Source: Gammaproteobacteria bacterium
Lineage (GTDB): Bacteria > Pseudomonadota > Gammaproteobacteria > AKS1
Direction: 5' to 3'
Assembly: GCA_027006175.1 (NCBI GenBank)
Contig: JALTKS010000067.1
Location: 1 to 55,947, forward strand
Length of the DNA stretch: 55,947 nt
Shown: one piece after another, positions 47,647 to 55,850 of the stretch
Layout: every line of letters begins with the position of its first letter
Position numbering within the stretch: position 1 is the stretch's first letter
Program-made: the position numbers and the translations under genes
Notes under the pieces: generated by a model
What the model saw: the letters and a program-made list of their open reading frames with translations, nothing else
Told to the model about the DNA's origin: nothing
The model's database searches: none

Positions 47647-47844
47647 TTATTTAAGTTGTTCGTTAATCGCTTCTTTTGCATCATTATAAAGACGCCCTGC
47701 TTTGTCGCTCAATCTATCCGAAACAGTTGGTTCTTTGAAGGGATTGCTCGACAAAGGCACATCACGACCAATATTAACACCCATCCACAGTCCTGCGCTC
47801 AGACCCAGCAATAAACCAATAACGATGCCATTAATTGTTTTCAT
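47647..47844 (-). CDS. small single-pass membrane protein
   Basis: 65 aa. It begins with INGIVIGLLLGLSAGLWMGVNIG, a glycine-rich hydrophobic segment (about 4-26), then a polar, helical tail with SDRLSDKAGRLYNDAKEAINEQ, reminiscent of YtxH-like small proteins. No family assignment is possible. It is transcribed opposite to rmuC (4-nt gap at the 3' ends) and divergently from hpnC with 29 nt between them. Confidence 0.65.
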   Translation of the reverse strand: MKTINGIVIGLLLGLSAGLWMGVNIGRDVPLSSNPFKEPTVSDRLSDKAGRLYNDAKEAINEQLK

Positions 47845-47873
47845 TAAAAACCTCTATCTAAATGTAAATTATA

Positions 47874-48761
47874 TTGACTACTCTACCGCAAAATACTGAA
47901 TCAGCCTACAAGGCTTGTGCTGACATAGTACGACAACACTATGAAAACTTTCCGGTTGCCTCGATTTTACTGCCGAAAACATTACGTAAACCTATCAGTG
48001 CCATTTACTCATTTGCTCGCACTGCTGACGATCTCGCTGATGAAGGTGATCTTGATGCCTCAGATAGGCTGCAAGCGTTAGAGCAATATACAAAATATTT
48101 TAATAATATGTTAGCGGGCGTGTCTGGCAATGATCCTGTGTTTATTGCCTTAGCCGATACTATTTCCCGATTCGATTTATCACCTGAATTGTTCACTGAT
48201 TTAATCAGTGCTTTTCAACAAGATATTACAAAAAAACGTTACGACAACTTCGAAGAAGTACTCGACTACTGTCGCCGTTCCGCCAACCCTGTTGGCAGGC
48301 TGCTAATACAACTTGTTGGTAAAGACCAGCCGCAAGCAAGAAAGTTCAGCGATGCTGTTTGCACGGCACTGCAACTTATTAACTTTTATCAGGATATAGG
48401 TCAGGACTATGAAGAAAATAATCGTATCTACCTGGCTAAAAATGAAATGAACGCAGCAGGTATTACTGAAGACTATTTTTCACAACGCATCAATGACGAA
48501 AAGTTCAATCATTTTATGAATCAGCAAGTTGAACGTGCTGATAAAATGCTTATCTCTGGCTACCCACTCTGCCACCACATTGGTGGGCGACTTGGCATGG
48601 AACTTAAAGTGACAATTCATGCTGCTCATACAGTAGCAACTAAAATGTTACGAACAAAAGACTGTTTTACCCGTCCTCGCCTATCCAAAACCGACTGGCC
48701 AATGATAGTATTCATGAGTCTATTTGATATAACCCCAAAAGCAATGAGTGGTTTAGCATAA
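47874..48761 (+). CDS. hpnC: squalene synthase HpnC
   Basis: 295 aa from a TTG start, with no in-frame ATG before the conserved HYENFPVASILLPKTLR. The prenyl-transferase aspartate motifs are ARTADDLADEGD and INFYQDIGQDYEENNRIYL. With HpnD and HpnE it forms the three-step route: HpnD makes presqualene diphosphate, HpnC converts it to hydroxysqualene, and HpnE reduces that to squalene. The three genes are adjacent (4-nt gap, then 4-nt overlap). Confidence 0.93.
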   Translation: MTTLPQNTESAYKACADIVRQHYENFPVASILLPKTLRKPISAIYSFARTADDLADEGDLDASDRLQALEQYTKYFNNMLAGVSGNDPVFIALADTISRFDLSPELFTDLISAFQQDITKKRYDNFEEVLDYCRRSANPVGRLLIQLVGKDQPQARKFSDAVCTALQLINFYQDIGQDYEENNRIYLAKNEMNAAGITEDYFSQRINDEKFNHFMNQQVERADKMLISGYPLCHHIGGRLGMELKVTIHAAHTVATKMLRTKDCFTRPRLSKTDWPMIVFMSLFDITPKAMSGLA

Positions 48762-48765
48762 CAAT

Positions 48766-49617
48766 ATGAACGCTGAAGAATATTGTCAGGAACAAGCAGC
48801 CGCAAGCGGTTCAAGCTTTTATTACAGCTTCTTGTTCCTTCCCGCCGATCAACGTCAGGCGATCACTGCATTATATGCATTTTGCCGTGAAATAGACGAC
48901 ATTGTTGATGAGTGCACTGAACGCAGTATCGCACTCACAAAACTAAACTGGTGGCGAGATGAAATTAAGCGAATATTTCACGGACAAGCACAACACCCTG
49001 TTGGTATTGCCTTAAGTCAATCTATTAAAAAATTCAATCTTGATGAAAAACATTTTCATAGCATCGTTGATGGCATGTTAATGGATACAGAGCATGTTCG
49101 ATATCAGAATTTTGAAGAACTATCCCTCTACTGTTATCGTGTTGCCGGCGTCGTTGGTTTACTCACCATCGAAATATTTGGTTATAAAAACAAATCCACC
49201 CAACAATATGCTGAAAATCTTGGACTTGCTTTTCAGCTCACGAATATTTTAAGAGATGTAAAAGAAGATGCTGAACGTGGTCGAATCTATTTACCACTTG
49301 ATGAACTGAAAAAATTCAATGTCTCAGAGCAAGATATTATAAATGGCAAAATCAATGATAATTTGCGTCACTTGTTTAAATTTCAGGCTCAACGTGCTGA
49401 ACATTATTACCAACAAGCCTATACATATCTTAATAAACAAGATCGTTTTCAACAGCGCAGCGGGCTTATTATGGCCGCCATTTACCATGCCTTACTCGAA
49501 CGCATAGAAAAACAAAATTTTGATGTCTTTACTCGCCCTGTTCGTCTTTCACCGTTGCGAAAACTTTGGATTGCCTGGCGAACTTCTCGTAAAGAACTAA
49601 AAGCGAACAAAAAATGA
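48766..49617 (+). CDS. hpnD: presqualene diphosphate synthase HpnD
   Basis: 283 aa. Trans-isoprenyl diphosphate synthase of the squalene/phytoene family: SFYYSFLFLPADQRQAI, CREIDDIVDEC (first Asp motif) and LRDVKEDAERGRIYLP (second). It condenses two farnesyl diphosphates to presqualene diphosphate. It overlaps hpnE by 4 nt (ATGA). Confidence 0.95.
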   Translation: MNAEEYCQEQAAASGSSFYYSFLFLPADQRQAITALYAFCREIDDIVDECTERSIALTKLNWWRDEIKRIFHGQAQHPVGIALSQSIKKFNLDEKHFHSIVDGMLMDTEHVRYQNFEELSLYCYRVAGVVGLLTIEIFGYKNKSTQQYAENLGLAFQLTNILRDVKEDAERGRIYLPLDELKKFNVSEQDIINGKINDNLRHLFKFQAQRAEHYYQQAYTYLNKQDRFQQRSGLIMAAIYHALLERIEKQNFDVFTRPVRLSPLRKLWIAWRTSRKELKANKK

Positions 49618-50930
49618 CCAACAGTATTACTCGCTCAGTTATTATCATTGGTGGTGGCTGGTCGGGTCTCACCGCCGCAACCGAGTTATTAAAAAATGGC
49701 TATCAGGTGAGCCTTTTTGAATCAGCCAAACAACTGGGCGGTCGAGCAAGATGCGTTGCTTTCGATAAGCATCGCGTTGACAATGGGCAACATCTTCTCA
49801 TTGGTGCTTATAAAAACACCTTATCGATGCTAAAAACATACGATGTTGATATGAGTGCTTCTTTATTACGGACGAAACTAACATTATTAGTCATTAACAA
49901 GAACAAACAAACCTTTAGTTTGCAGTTAGGGAAACTACCCGCTCCACTTAATATTTTGTTTGCTTTTTTAAACCTTAAGAATATCCCGTTAAAAGACCGC
50001 CTGAAAACCTGCGGCTTCCTGATTAAACTTCGATTAATGCAATTCAAGCTGAAACATGACATTAGTGTTAAAACTTTATTGCGCAAGCAACCGGATATAA
50101 TGATTAAACAATTTTGGGAACCGCTCTGTCTAGCCGCACTTAATACATCTATTAGTGATTCGTCGGCACAAATTTTTCTTAACGTGTTAAAGGACAGTTT
50201 TACCACAACACCGGATGCGTCTGATTTAATTATTCCAAAAGTAGATTTAGCTACTTTATTTGTTCATCCGGCAATGCAATATATTGACCAACATGGCGGC
50301 AATATTACTCTGGGTAAAAAAATAGTAAAAATCACAAGCGATCAAACATCAGCAACAGCCATTGACGCCGATGGCAACACTTATAGTGCTGAACATATTG
50401 TTCTTGCCGGTTCACCCTCCAGCAGTATTAACTTACTTAAAAATGCTGACTTACTCGAATCCAGTCAACAATTATTAGCGCAACTTGACTATGAACCTAT
50501 CTGCACCGTTTATCTGCAATACCCTGATAACATATCTTTACCAGAACCGATGGTTGGGCTCACCAATTGTACCGGGCAATGGATTTTTGATCGCCGCTTT
50601 TGCCAACAAGACGGGCTCATGGCGGTGGTTATCAGCGCCTCAGGCGATCACATGCAACTTGACAAAATGACATTGGCACAAATTATTAGTGATGAGCTCA
50701 GCGAAATATTTGATTGGCCGGATGCCGATAAAAGTTTCGTTGTTCGAGAAAAACGGGCGACCTTTAAATCATCGGTCAATATCAATCAATATCGCCCAGG
50801 CAATGCAAGCTCAGATGCCAGAATATGGTTCAGTGGTGATTATACGCTTAGTCGTTACCCCGCCACACTCGAAGCGGCAGTGCAGAGTGGGTTACAATGT
50901 AGCCAACAGATTATTAACCAGTCGCATTAA
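49614..50930 (+). CDS. hpnE: hydroxysqualene dehydroxylase HpnE
   Basis: 438 aa FAD-dependent amine-oxidase/phytoene-desaturase-like protein. The dinucleotide-binding N-terminus is VIIIGGGWSGLTAA, followed by ESAKQLGGRARC and a C-terminal FSGDYTLSRYPATLEAAVQSG. It reduces hydroxysqualene to squalene. No squalene-hopene cyclase or carotenoid genes are in the window, so the end product (hopanoids, C30 carotenoids or squalene itself) cannot be told. Confidence 0.94.
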   Translation: MTNSITRSVIIIGGGWSGLTAATELLKNGYQVSLFESAKQLGGRARCVAFDKHRVDNGQHLLIGAYKNTLSMLKTYDVDMSASLLRTKLTLLVINKNKQTFSLQLGKLPAPLNILFAFLNLKNIPLKDRLKTCGFLIKLRLMQFKLKHDISVKTLLRKQPDIMIKQFWEPLCLAALNTSISDSSAQIFLNVLKDSFTTTPDASDLIIPKVDLATLFVHPAMQYIDQHGGNITLGKKIVKITSDQTSATAIDADGNTYSAEHIVLAGSPSSSINLLKNADLLESSQQLLAQLDYEPICTVYLQYPDNISLPEPMVGLTNCTGQWIFDRRFCQQDGLMAVVISASGDHMQLDKMTLAQIISDELSEIFDWPDADKSFVVREKRATFKSSVNINQYRPGNASSDARIWFSGDYTLSRYPATLEAAVQSGLQCSQQIINQSH

Positions 50931-50952
50931 CCGAACAAAGGTCAGAGTTATT

Positions 50953-51717
50953 ATGTCTTCAGCCATTCCTGATAATTACCACCCAGGTAAAGAACTGCTT
51001 AAAGATCGCGTCATTCTTGTAACCGGTGCGGGCGATGGTATTGGTAAAGCTGCGGCTAAAATCTATGCGGCGCATGGCGCCAGTGTTGTGCTAACCGGTA
51101 GAACCAGTCATAAACTCGAGGCAGTGTATGATGAAATTATGGCAGAAGGTAATCCCGAACCAGCCATTTTTCCACTCGACCTGTCTTCTGCCACACAAGA
51201 AGATATCTTGGGTCTCACCGGCGGAATTTCGAACGAATTTGGCCGACTTGATGGTTTACTCAATAATGCAGCCGAACTAGGCTCACTGACACCGATTGAT
51301 CACTACCCTGTTGACTTACTGCAACGTATCTTAACGGTGAATCTACAAGCCCCCTTTATATTAACCCAGGCCTGTTTACCTTTACTGCGTCAGGCTGACG
51401 ATGCTGCCATCCTGTTTAGTTCTACTGAGCCTTACGAGAAATCAGGTGCTTACTGGGGTGCTTACGGTATGTCTAAACAAGGCCTGGACTCTTTTATGCA
51501 GATCCTTGCTGATGAATTGGAAAGCAATACACCCATTCGCGTCAATTCTATCGATCCAGGACCAATACGTACCCGGTTACGCCAATTAGCTTACCCTGCC
51601 GAAGACTTAAGCAAACTTAAATTGCCCGAAGACGTAGCAAGCACCTACCTTTATATGATGGGGCCAGACAGCAAATCCCTACGCGGACAAATTGTTAAGG
51701 CAAAATACGGCAAATAA
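50953..51717 (+). CDS. yciK: YciK-type short-chain dehydrogenase
   Basis: 254 aa from ATG 50953 (SSAIPDNYHPGKELLKDRVI). A longer open frame extends upstream to 50689 inside hpnE, but that part is antigenic noise, not conserved. Rossmann motif TGAGDGIGKAAA, NNAAELG, catalytic SSTEPYEKSGAYWGAYGMSKQ (Tyr and Lys of YxxxK) and the DPGPIRT loop are present. The substrate is unknown. In Pseudomonas this gene comes right after mupP. Here about 6.9 kb (kinase, rmuC, hpnCDE) separates the two. Confidence 0.92.
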   Translation: MSSAIPDNYHPGKELLKDRVILVTGAGDGIGKAAAKIYAAHGASVVLTGRTSHKLEAVYDEIMAEGNPEPAIFPLDLSSATQEDILGLTGGISNEFGRLDGLLNNAAELGSLTPIDHYPVDLLQRILTVNLQAPFILTQACLPLLRQADDAAILFSSTEPYEKSGAYWGAYGMSKQGLDSFMQILADELESNTPIRVNSIDPGPIRTRLRQLAYPAEDLSKLKLPEDVASTYLYMMGPDSKSLRGQIVKAKYGK

Positions 51718-51831
51718 CACAACCAAACTATGGTTAATCGGCAAGTTTTAACCGATATTTGCCACTAAAATGTGCCAAAAATTCGTCATTTTTTAGCCTT
51801 GTAAAATCATCGTCTTATAACTATATGTTTT

Positions 51832-51849
51832 GTATAGAATTGTCTATAC
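51832..51849. promoter_or_regulatory. short palindrome upstream of the diguanylate cyclase
   Basis: GTATAGA (51832-51838) and TCTATAC (51843-51849) are a perfect 7-bp inverted repeat with a 4-nt spacer. TATACT at 51845-51850 could be a -10, so the palindrome may be an operator. No convincing -35 was found. The rest of 51718-51916 has only AT-rich sequence and a direct repeat. Confidence 0.4.
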
Positions 51850-51852
51850 TTA

Positions 51853-51925
51853 AAATCATGGCACGATATTCGCATCATGAATAACAAAACAAATACGTTT
51901 TGAGGATGTACAAATCATGGCACGA
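51853..51925 (+). repeat. duplicated translation-start segment before the diguanylate cyclase
   Basis: The 14-bp AAATCATGGCACGA occurs at 51853-51866 and again at 51912-51925. The second copy spans the real ATG (51917). The first copy opens a 9-codon minicistron (51858-51884) that is out of frame with the gene. The true start has GAGG about 12 nt upstream, and the first copy has none. Confidence 0.7.
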
Positions 51926-52849
51926 CTACAAAATACCGAAGCGAAAATTCTCGATACTCACTTTTTGGAAGGACGAAACACCGTGCTTTCAACAACAGCA
52001 ACACCTGCACAAAAGCAATCCGAGCCTTACAAGGCTGATTGGGAATTAAATAGAAAGCTTCAAACAAGTTTACATGTAGATGACATCACCAACATCTTCT
52101 TTGATGGTATTCAAACCGAATTTAATTTTGCTCAAATGATTTTTGAACACGAAAAAAGTGACACCAATATTACGATTGGTGATAAAGCGGCTCGCCACAG
52201 CTGTAATTATCAAATAGAAATTGCCGGAGAATCACTTGGGCGCTTAAGTTTTACTCGCACTATCCGCTTTGCTGAACACGAATTAAACCGCCTGGAAGAA
52301 CTGCTTTGCTTGCTGGTCTACCCACTACGCAATTCCTTGTTATATGAAGAAGCATTGAAAAAAGCCATGCATGACCCTTTAACAGGTACATTAAACCGTG
52401 CAGCACTGGACACAATGCTGGAAAAAGAAATTGATCTTGCTCACCGCCATGATAACCCACTGTCACTATTAATGATTGATATCGACCATTTTAAAGATAT
52501 TAATGACAACTATGGTCACAGTATGGGCGATAAAGTGCTGCGCTCACTGGTCGATGGTCTCAATAATCATATTCGTAACTCAGATATTCTGTTCCGTTAT
52601 GGTGGTGAAGAATTCACTGTTCTTCTTAACAATACCAATATTGATGGTGCTCACTTACTTGCACAACGTATTCGTAGCAGCATTGAAAAAATGACTCATA
52701 TATATGATGGCACGGTTATCCAGCTCACCATCAGTATCGGCATGGCTACATTAGAAAATAATGAAACAGCAAACCAATTACTTGAACGTTCTGATTCAGC
52801 CCTCTATGCAGCGAAGAAATTTGGTCGAAACTGCGTTATTCAAGCCTGA
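51917..52849 (+). CDS. diguanylate cyclase (GGDEF)
   Basis: 310 aa. The N-terminal ~145 residues look like a degenerate GAF domain (LGRLSFTRTIRFAEHELNRLEELL). The C-terminal GGDEF domain starts at DPLTGTLNRAAL and has the active-site GGEEF at 229-233. RNSD at 220-223 is the product-inhibition I-site. It makes cyclic di-GMP from two GTP and lacks signal peptide or membrane helices, so it is cytoplasmic. A PilZ or EAL partner is not seen here. A protein of unknown function follows 105 nt downstream. Confidence 0.95.
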   Translation: MARLQNTEAKILDTHFLEGRNTVLSTTATPAQKQSEPYKADWELNRKLQTSLHVDDITNIFFDGIQTEFNFAQMIFEHEKSDTNITIGDKAARHSCNYQIEIAGESLGRLSFTRTIRFAEHELNRLEELLCLLVYPLRNSLLYEEALKKAMHDPLTGTLNRAALDTMLEKEIDLAHRHDNPLSLLMIDIDHFKDINDNYGHSMGDKVLRSLVDGLNNHIRNSDILFRYGGEEFTVLLNNTNIDGAHLLAQRIRSSIEKMTHIYDGTVIQLTISIGMATLENNETANQLLERSDSALYAAKKFGRNCVIQA

Positions 52850-52891
52850 TAAAACAGACTATATCTACAAACTGATAACTCGGTCACATTT

Positions 52892-52921
52892 TTGACAGCT
52901 GTGGTCTAATAACATTACTAT
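52892..52921 (+). promoter_or_regulatory. promoter of the small protein gene at 52955
   Basis: A perfect TTGACA (52892-52897) is followed by TACTAT (52916-52921) after 18 nt. The transcript would start near 52928, giving a leader of about 27 nt. This gene is thus probably transcribed on its own rather than with the diguanylate cyclase. Confidence 0.65.
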
Positions 52922-52954
52922 TCGTTTTCCGTATTAATAGCAACGAGTAGAAAA

Positions 52955-53416
52955 ATGGTTGATCCGGCATTAGAAAGAATTAATAAGCTCACGGAGCAAA
53001 GCTACCCAATTGTGTACTTTGAAACTCTGCGGAGCATGCATATTGTCGAAATATTCAAAAACCTGTCTCTTTGCAGTAGTAAAGCAATCTATCATTGGCA
53101 ACCAGAATCAGGCATGTACCGCATGGATGCCAATCACATCATGATTCCGCGTACGATTGATGCAGAAGATGTACTTAATACGATTGATAGCATGGCTCAC
53201 TTTGGTGTATTTGTATTAACTGGCTTTGATACGCACATTCAAGATAGAAAAATCGTTAACGTATTAAAGAAAATATCATCAACTCATAGAGCCAATCCCA
53301 AAATGATTATCTTGCTGGGAAATAATATTGATGTTCCAGGCGATTTACGTCCCACCGTTGCGCATATTCGCCACACCATGCGCTCAAGCTCTTCTGCCGA
53401 AAAGAAAACAGGCTAA
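52955..53416 (+). CDS. stand-alone protein resembling the N-terminal region of Ycf46-type ATPases
   Basis: 153 aa, no signal peptide. It starts with INKLTEQSYPIVYFETLRS, then AIYHWQPESG, later VLNTIDSMAHFGVFVLTGF and MIILLGNNIDVPGDL. The succession (short helix with IVYFET, W at the nucleotide-side loop, GVFVLTGFD, IILLGN.iDvPgdL) is the pattern of the region before the AAA+ domain in Ycf46-like ATPases. There is no Walker A or B, so the protein cannot be an ATPase by itself. The resemblance is by eye and needs a profile search. It may regulate or partner a full-length AAA protein elsewhere. Confidence 0.7.
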   Translation: MVDPALERINKLTEQSYPIVYFETLRSMHIVEIFKNLSLCSSKAIYHWQPESGMYRMDANHIMIPRTIDAEDVLNTIDSMAHFGVFVLTGFDTHIQDRKIVNVLKKISSTHRANPKMIILLGNNIDVPGDLRPTVAHIRHTMRSSSSAEKKTG

Positions 53417-53420
53417 TTAT

Positions 53421-54254
53421 TTATTTACGTTTAGATCGACGTCGCTGCGATGGATGCGTGCTACGCGAATCGCGCTTGTTACTGGCTGAAACAGGTGCTT
53501 TGGTTTGCTTCATGACTTTATTTCTCATACCAACAGCAGAATATAAAGCCGCGGCTTCAGCATGATTTAAATCTCTGAACATTCCTTTACGCAAATCGCG
53601 CATTAAAAAGATCGGACCAAAACGAGTGCGCATTAAACGACTTACTTTCAGTCCTTGTGATTCCCAAAGACGACGCACTTCTCTTTTACGACCTTCTTTT
53701 AAAACAACGCTATACCAGTGATTAGCACCACTTCCACCAACATCAACGATAGAATCGAATTTAGCCACCCCATCGTCGAGCTCTACGCCTTTAGTCAAAT
53801 TATCCAGCACCTCGCCGTTAACATCGCCAAGAACCCGTGCAGAATATTCACGTTCAATTTCAGATGACGGATGCATTAAGGCATTCGCCAAATCACCATC
53901 AGTTGTGAAAAATAATAAACCTGATGTATTAAGATCAAGTCGCCCAACAATGATCCAGCGAGAACCTTGTAGTTTTGGCAAGTTAGCGAATACATCAGGA
54001 CGACCATCAGGATCATTACTTGTACAAATCACACCTTCAGGTTTATTATAAACAAGAATACGGTGCTGCTGTTCATCGAAAGTAAGTTCGATTAACTTAC
54101 CATCAAGTGCTACTTTTTCATTCTCAGAAATACGATCAGCCGTTTTAGCCAAACGACCATTAATCGTAAATCGGCCTGCCTCTATCCACCTTTCCATTTC
54201 TCGCCGAGAACCATAACCACTACGAGCAAGAATCTTGTGTAGTTTTTCACTCAT
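53421..54254 (-). CDS. rluB: 23S rRNA pseudouridine 2605 synthase RluB
   Basis: 277 aa. An N-terminal S4 domain (about 1-60) precedes the RsuA/RluB/E/F catalytic domain with VGRLDLNTSGLL (catalytic D107) and LKEGRKREVRRLWES. The basic tail (residues 250-277) is rich in K, R and S. It modifies U2605 of 23S rRNA in E. coli. Last gene of trpS - scpA - scpB - rluB, 9 nt after scpB, a common bacterial arrangement. Confidence 0.94.
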   Translation of the reverse strand: MSEKLHKILARSGYGSRREMERWIEAGRFTINGRLAKTADRISENEKVALDGKLIELTFDEQQHRILVYNKPEGVICTSNDPDGRPDVFANLPKLQGSRWIIVGRLDLNTSGLLFFTTDGDLANALMHPSSEIEREYSARVLGDVNGEVLDNLTKGVELDDGVAKFDSIVDVGGSGANHWYSVVLKEGRKREVRRLWESQGLKVSRLMRTRFGPIFLMRDLRKGMFRDLNHAEAAALYSAVGMRNKVMKQTKAPVSASNKRDSRSTHPSQRRRSKRK

Positions 54255-54263
54255 GAAAAATAA

Positions 54264-54962
54264 TCAATCAACTTTTTCAGCTGATACTTCATCAACATTA
54301 ACAGATGATGATTCAGATTCAGAAGAATTATCCGCTATTTCATTGCCTTCGTTACTCTCTGATTTGTCTGGTGACTCTTGTTCCGGCATTTCCAGACCGG
54401 GTAATTGCAAATCAAGCTCAGCATTAATTGTTTCAAAATCCCGTAATTCAGCAAGTGATGGAAGTTCGTCTAATGACTTTAAATTAAAGTAATCAAGGAA
54501 TTGCTTTGTTGTGCCGTACATCGATGGCTTACCGGGCACATCACGATGGCCAACTACTTTAATCCATTCACGCTCAGTCAATGTTTTTATGATATTACTA
54601 CTCACAGCAACACCACGTACATTTTCAATTTCACCACGCGTTGCTGGTTGACGATAAGCAATAAGTGCTAACGTCTCTAGCAATGCACGGGTATAACGTT
54701 GTGGTTTTTCTTCCCATAAGCGCGAGACCCAGGGTGCCATGTCTTCACGAACCTGTAACCTGAAACCACTCGCGATTTCCTTAAGTTCAATACCACGGTC
54801 ATGACAGTCTTCACCGATTTCAGCCAGGGCTTTACGAATATCATTTTTCTCAGGTTGAAAATCACCTGCTGCAAATAAATGCATTAATTTATCAATATTC
54901 AGCGGTTTACCTGAAGCAAGCAATGCGGCTTCAATTACTTTTTTTACAATATCAGGATTCAT
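54264..54962 (-). CDS. scpB: segregation and condensation protein B
   Basis: 232 aa. It has two winged-helix domains, with ALIAYRQPATRGEIENVRG and TTKQFLDYFNLKSLDELPSL as the family hallmarks. A glutamate/serine-rich tail of about 45 residues is likely disordered. With ScpA it forms the kleisin complex that binds SMC, organising and segregating chromosomes. It overlaps scpA by 11 nt. Confidence 0.95.
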   Translation of the reverse strand: MNPDIVKKVIEAALLASGKPLNIDKLMHLFAAGDFQPEKNDIRKALAEIGEDCHDRGIELKEIASGFRLQVREDMAPWVSRLWEEKPQRYTRALLETLALIAYRQPATRGEIENVRGVAVSSNIIKTLTEREWIKVVGHRDVPGKPSMYGTTKQFLDYFNLKSLDELPSLAELRDFETINAELDLQLPGLEMPEQESPDKSESNEGNEIADNSSESESSSVNVDEVSAEKVD

Positions 54963-55845
54963 CGTTTTCAGTATCCGGCGTTATAGTAGGAGATTCTGCA
55001 TTATCTTTCGATGACGCGACAGCTTTTACATAAATAGGTCCAAATGGTTCGTTCTGCACCATTTCAATTAAAGTTTCTTTCAATAATTCTAAAATAGCGA
55101 GCAAACTAACGACAACACCGGAACGACCTTCTTCAGGTGTAAATAAATCAGAAAAATCAGTAAAGTCATCTGCTTTAATCAGGGTTAAGACACTCGACAT
55201 ACGTTCACGTACAGACAAAGGCTCCATTGCAATATGGTGATGCTGGAAATTTTCTGCTCGTTTCAACACTTTTTGAAATGCCGTCAACATATCTTGCAAA
55301 CTAACATCTGGTGCTTTTCTAACAACGGCGACATCCGGTGTATCAATTTCCACTTCGTAAATATCACGATTTAATCGCGACAAGCTATCAATATTTTCTG
55401 CCGCCTGTTTGAAGCGTTCATATTCCTGTAATCGGCGCACTAACTCTGCACGAGGATCTTCACCCTCTTCGCCTTCTTCTTCACGACGTGGCAATAACAT
55501 ACGAGATTTAATCTCGGCCAGCATGGCAGCCATAACCAGATATTCTGCAGCCAGCTCAAGTTGTAACTCTTTCATCACTTCAACATATTCCATGTACTGT
55601 GTCGTGATTTCAGCAATGGGAATATCAAGTACATCAAGATTTTGACGACGAATTAAATATAATAATAGATCTAACGGCCCTTCAAATGCATCCAGAAACA
55701 CTTCAAGCGCATGCGGAGGAATATAAAGATCCTGCGGTAATTCCGTTACCTTCTCACCTTGCACAACCGCAAAAGGCATTTCAGCTTGCTGCGGTGCTTG
55801 AGCAGTTTCAGCTTCATCAGCGATGGCGTTATCAGTTTCACTCAT
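54952..55845 (-). CDS. scpA: segregation and condensation protein A (kleisin)
   Basis: 297 aa. The N-terminal FEGPLDLLLYLIRRQNLDVLDIPIAEITTQY is the ScpA signature that binds SMC head or neck, followed by a linker with AEIKSRMLLPR and the C-terminal winged helix (VSLLAILELLKETLIEMVQ). A 25-residue acidic/Ala-rich N-terminal extension precedes the core. It begins 5 nt after the trpS stop. The coupling to trpS is frequent in proteobacteria. Confidence 0.95.
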   Translation of the reverse strand: MSETDNAIADEAETAQAPQQAEMPFAVVQGEKVTELPQDLYIPPHALEVFLDAFEGPLDLLLYLIRRQNLDVLDIPIAEITTQYMEYVEVMKELQLELAAEYLVMAAMLAEIKSRMLLPRREEEGEEGEDPRAELVRRLQEYERFKQAAENIDSLSRLNRDIYEVEIDTPDVAVVRKAPDVSLQDMLTAFQKVLKRAENFQHHHIAMEPLSVRERMSSVLTLIKADDFTDFSDLFTPEEGRSGVVVSLLAILELLKETLIEMVQNEPFGPIYVKAVASSKDNAESPTITPDTENDES

Positions 55846-55850
55846 GTTTT

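Noticed and set aside
50689-50952. Longer N-terminus for the YciK-type dehydrogenase
   Set aside because: It lies within hpnE in another frame. The conserved SDR protein begins at 50953.
51877-51903. Eight-residue leader peptide (MNNKTNTF) just before the diguanylate cyclase
   Set aside because: No Shine-Dalgarno and no attenuation-like codon pattern or paired hairpins, so chance is the simplest explanation.
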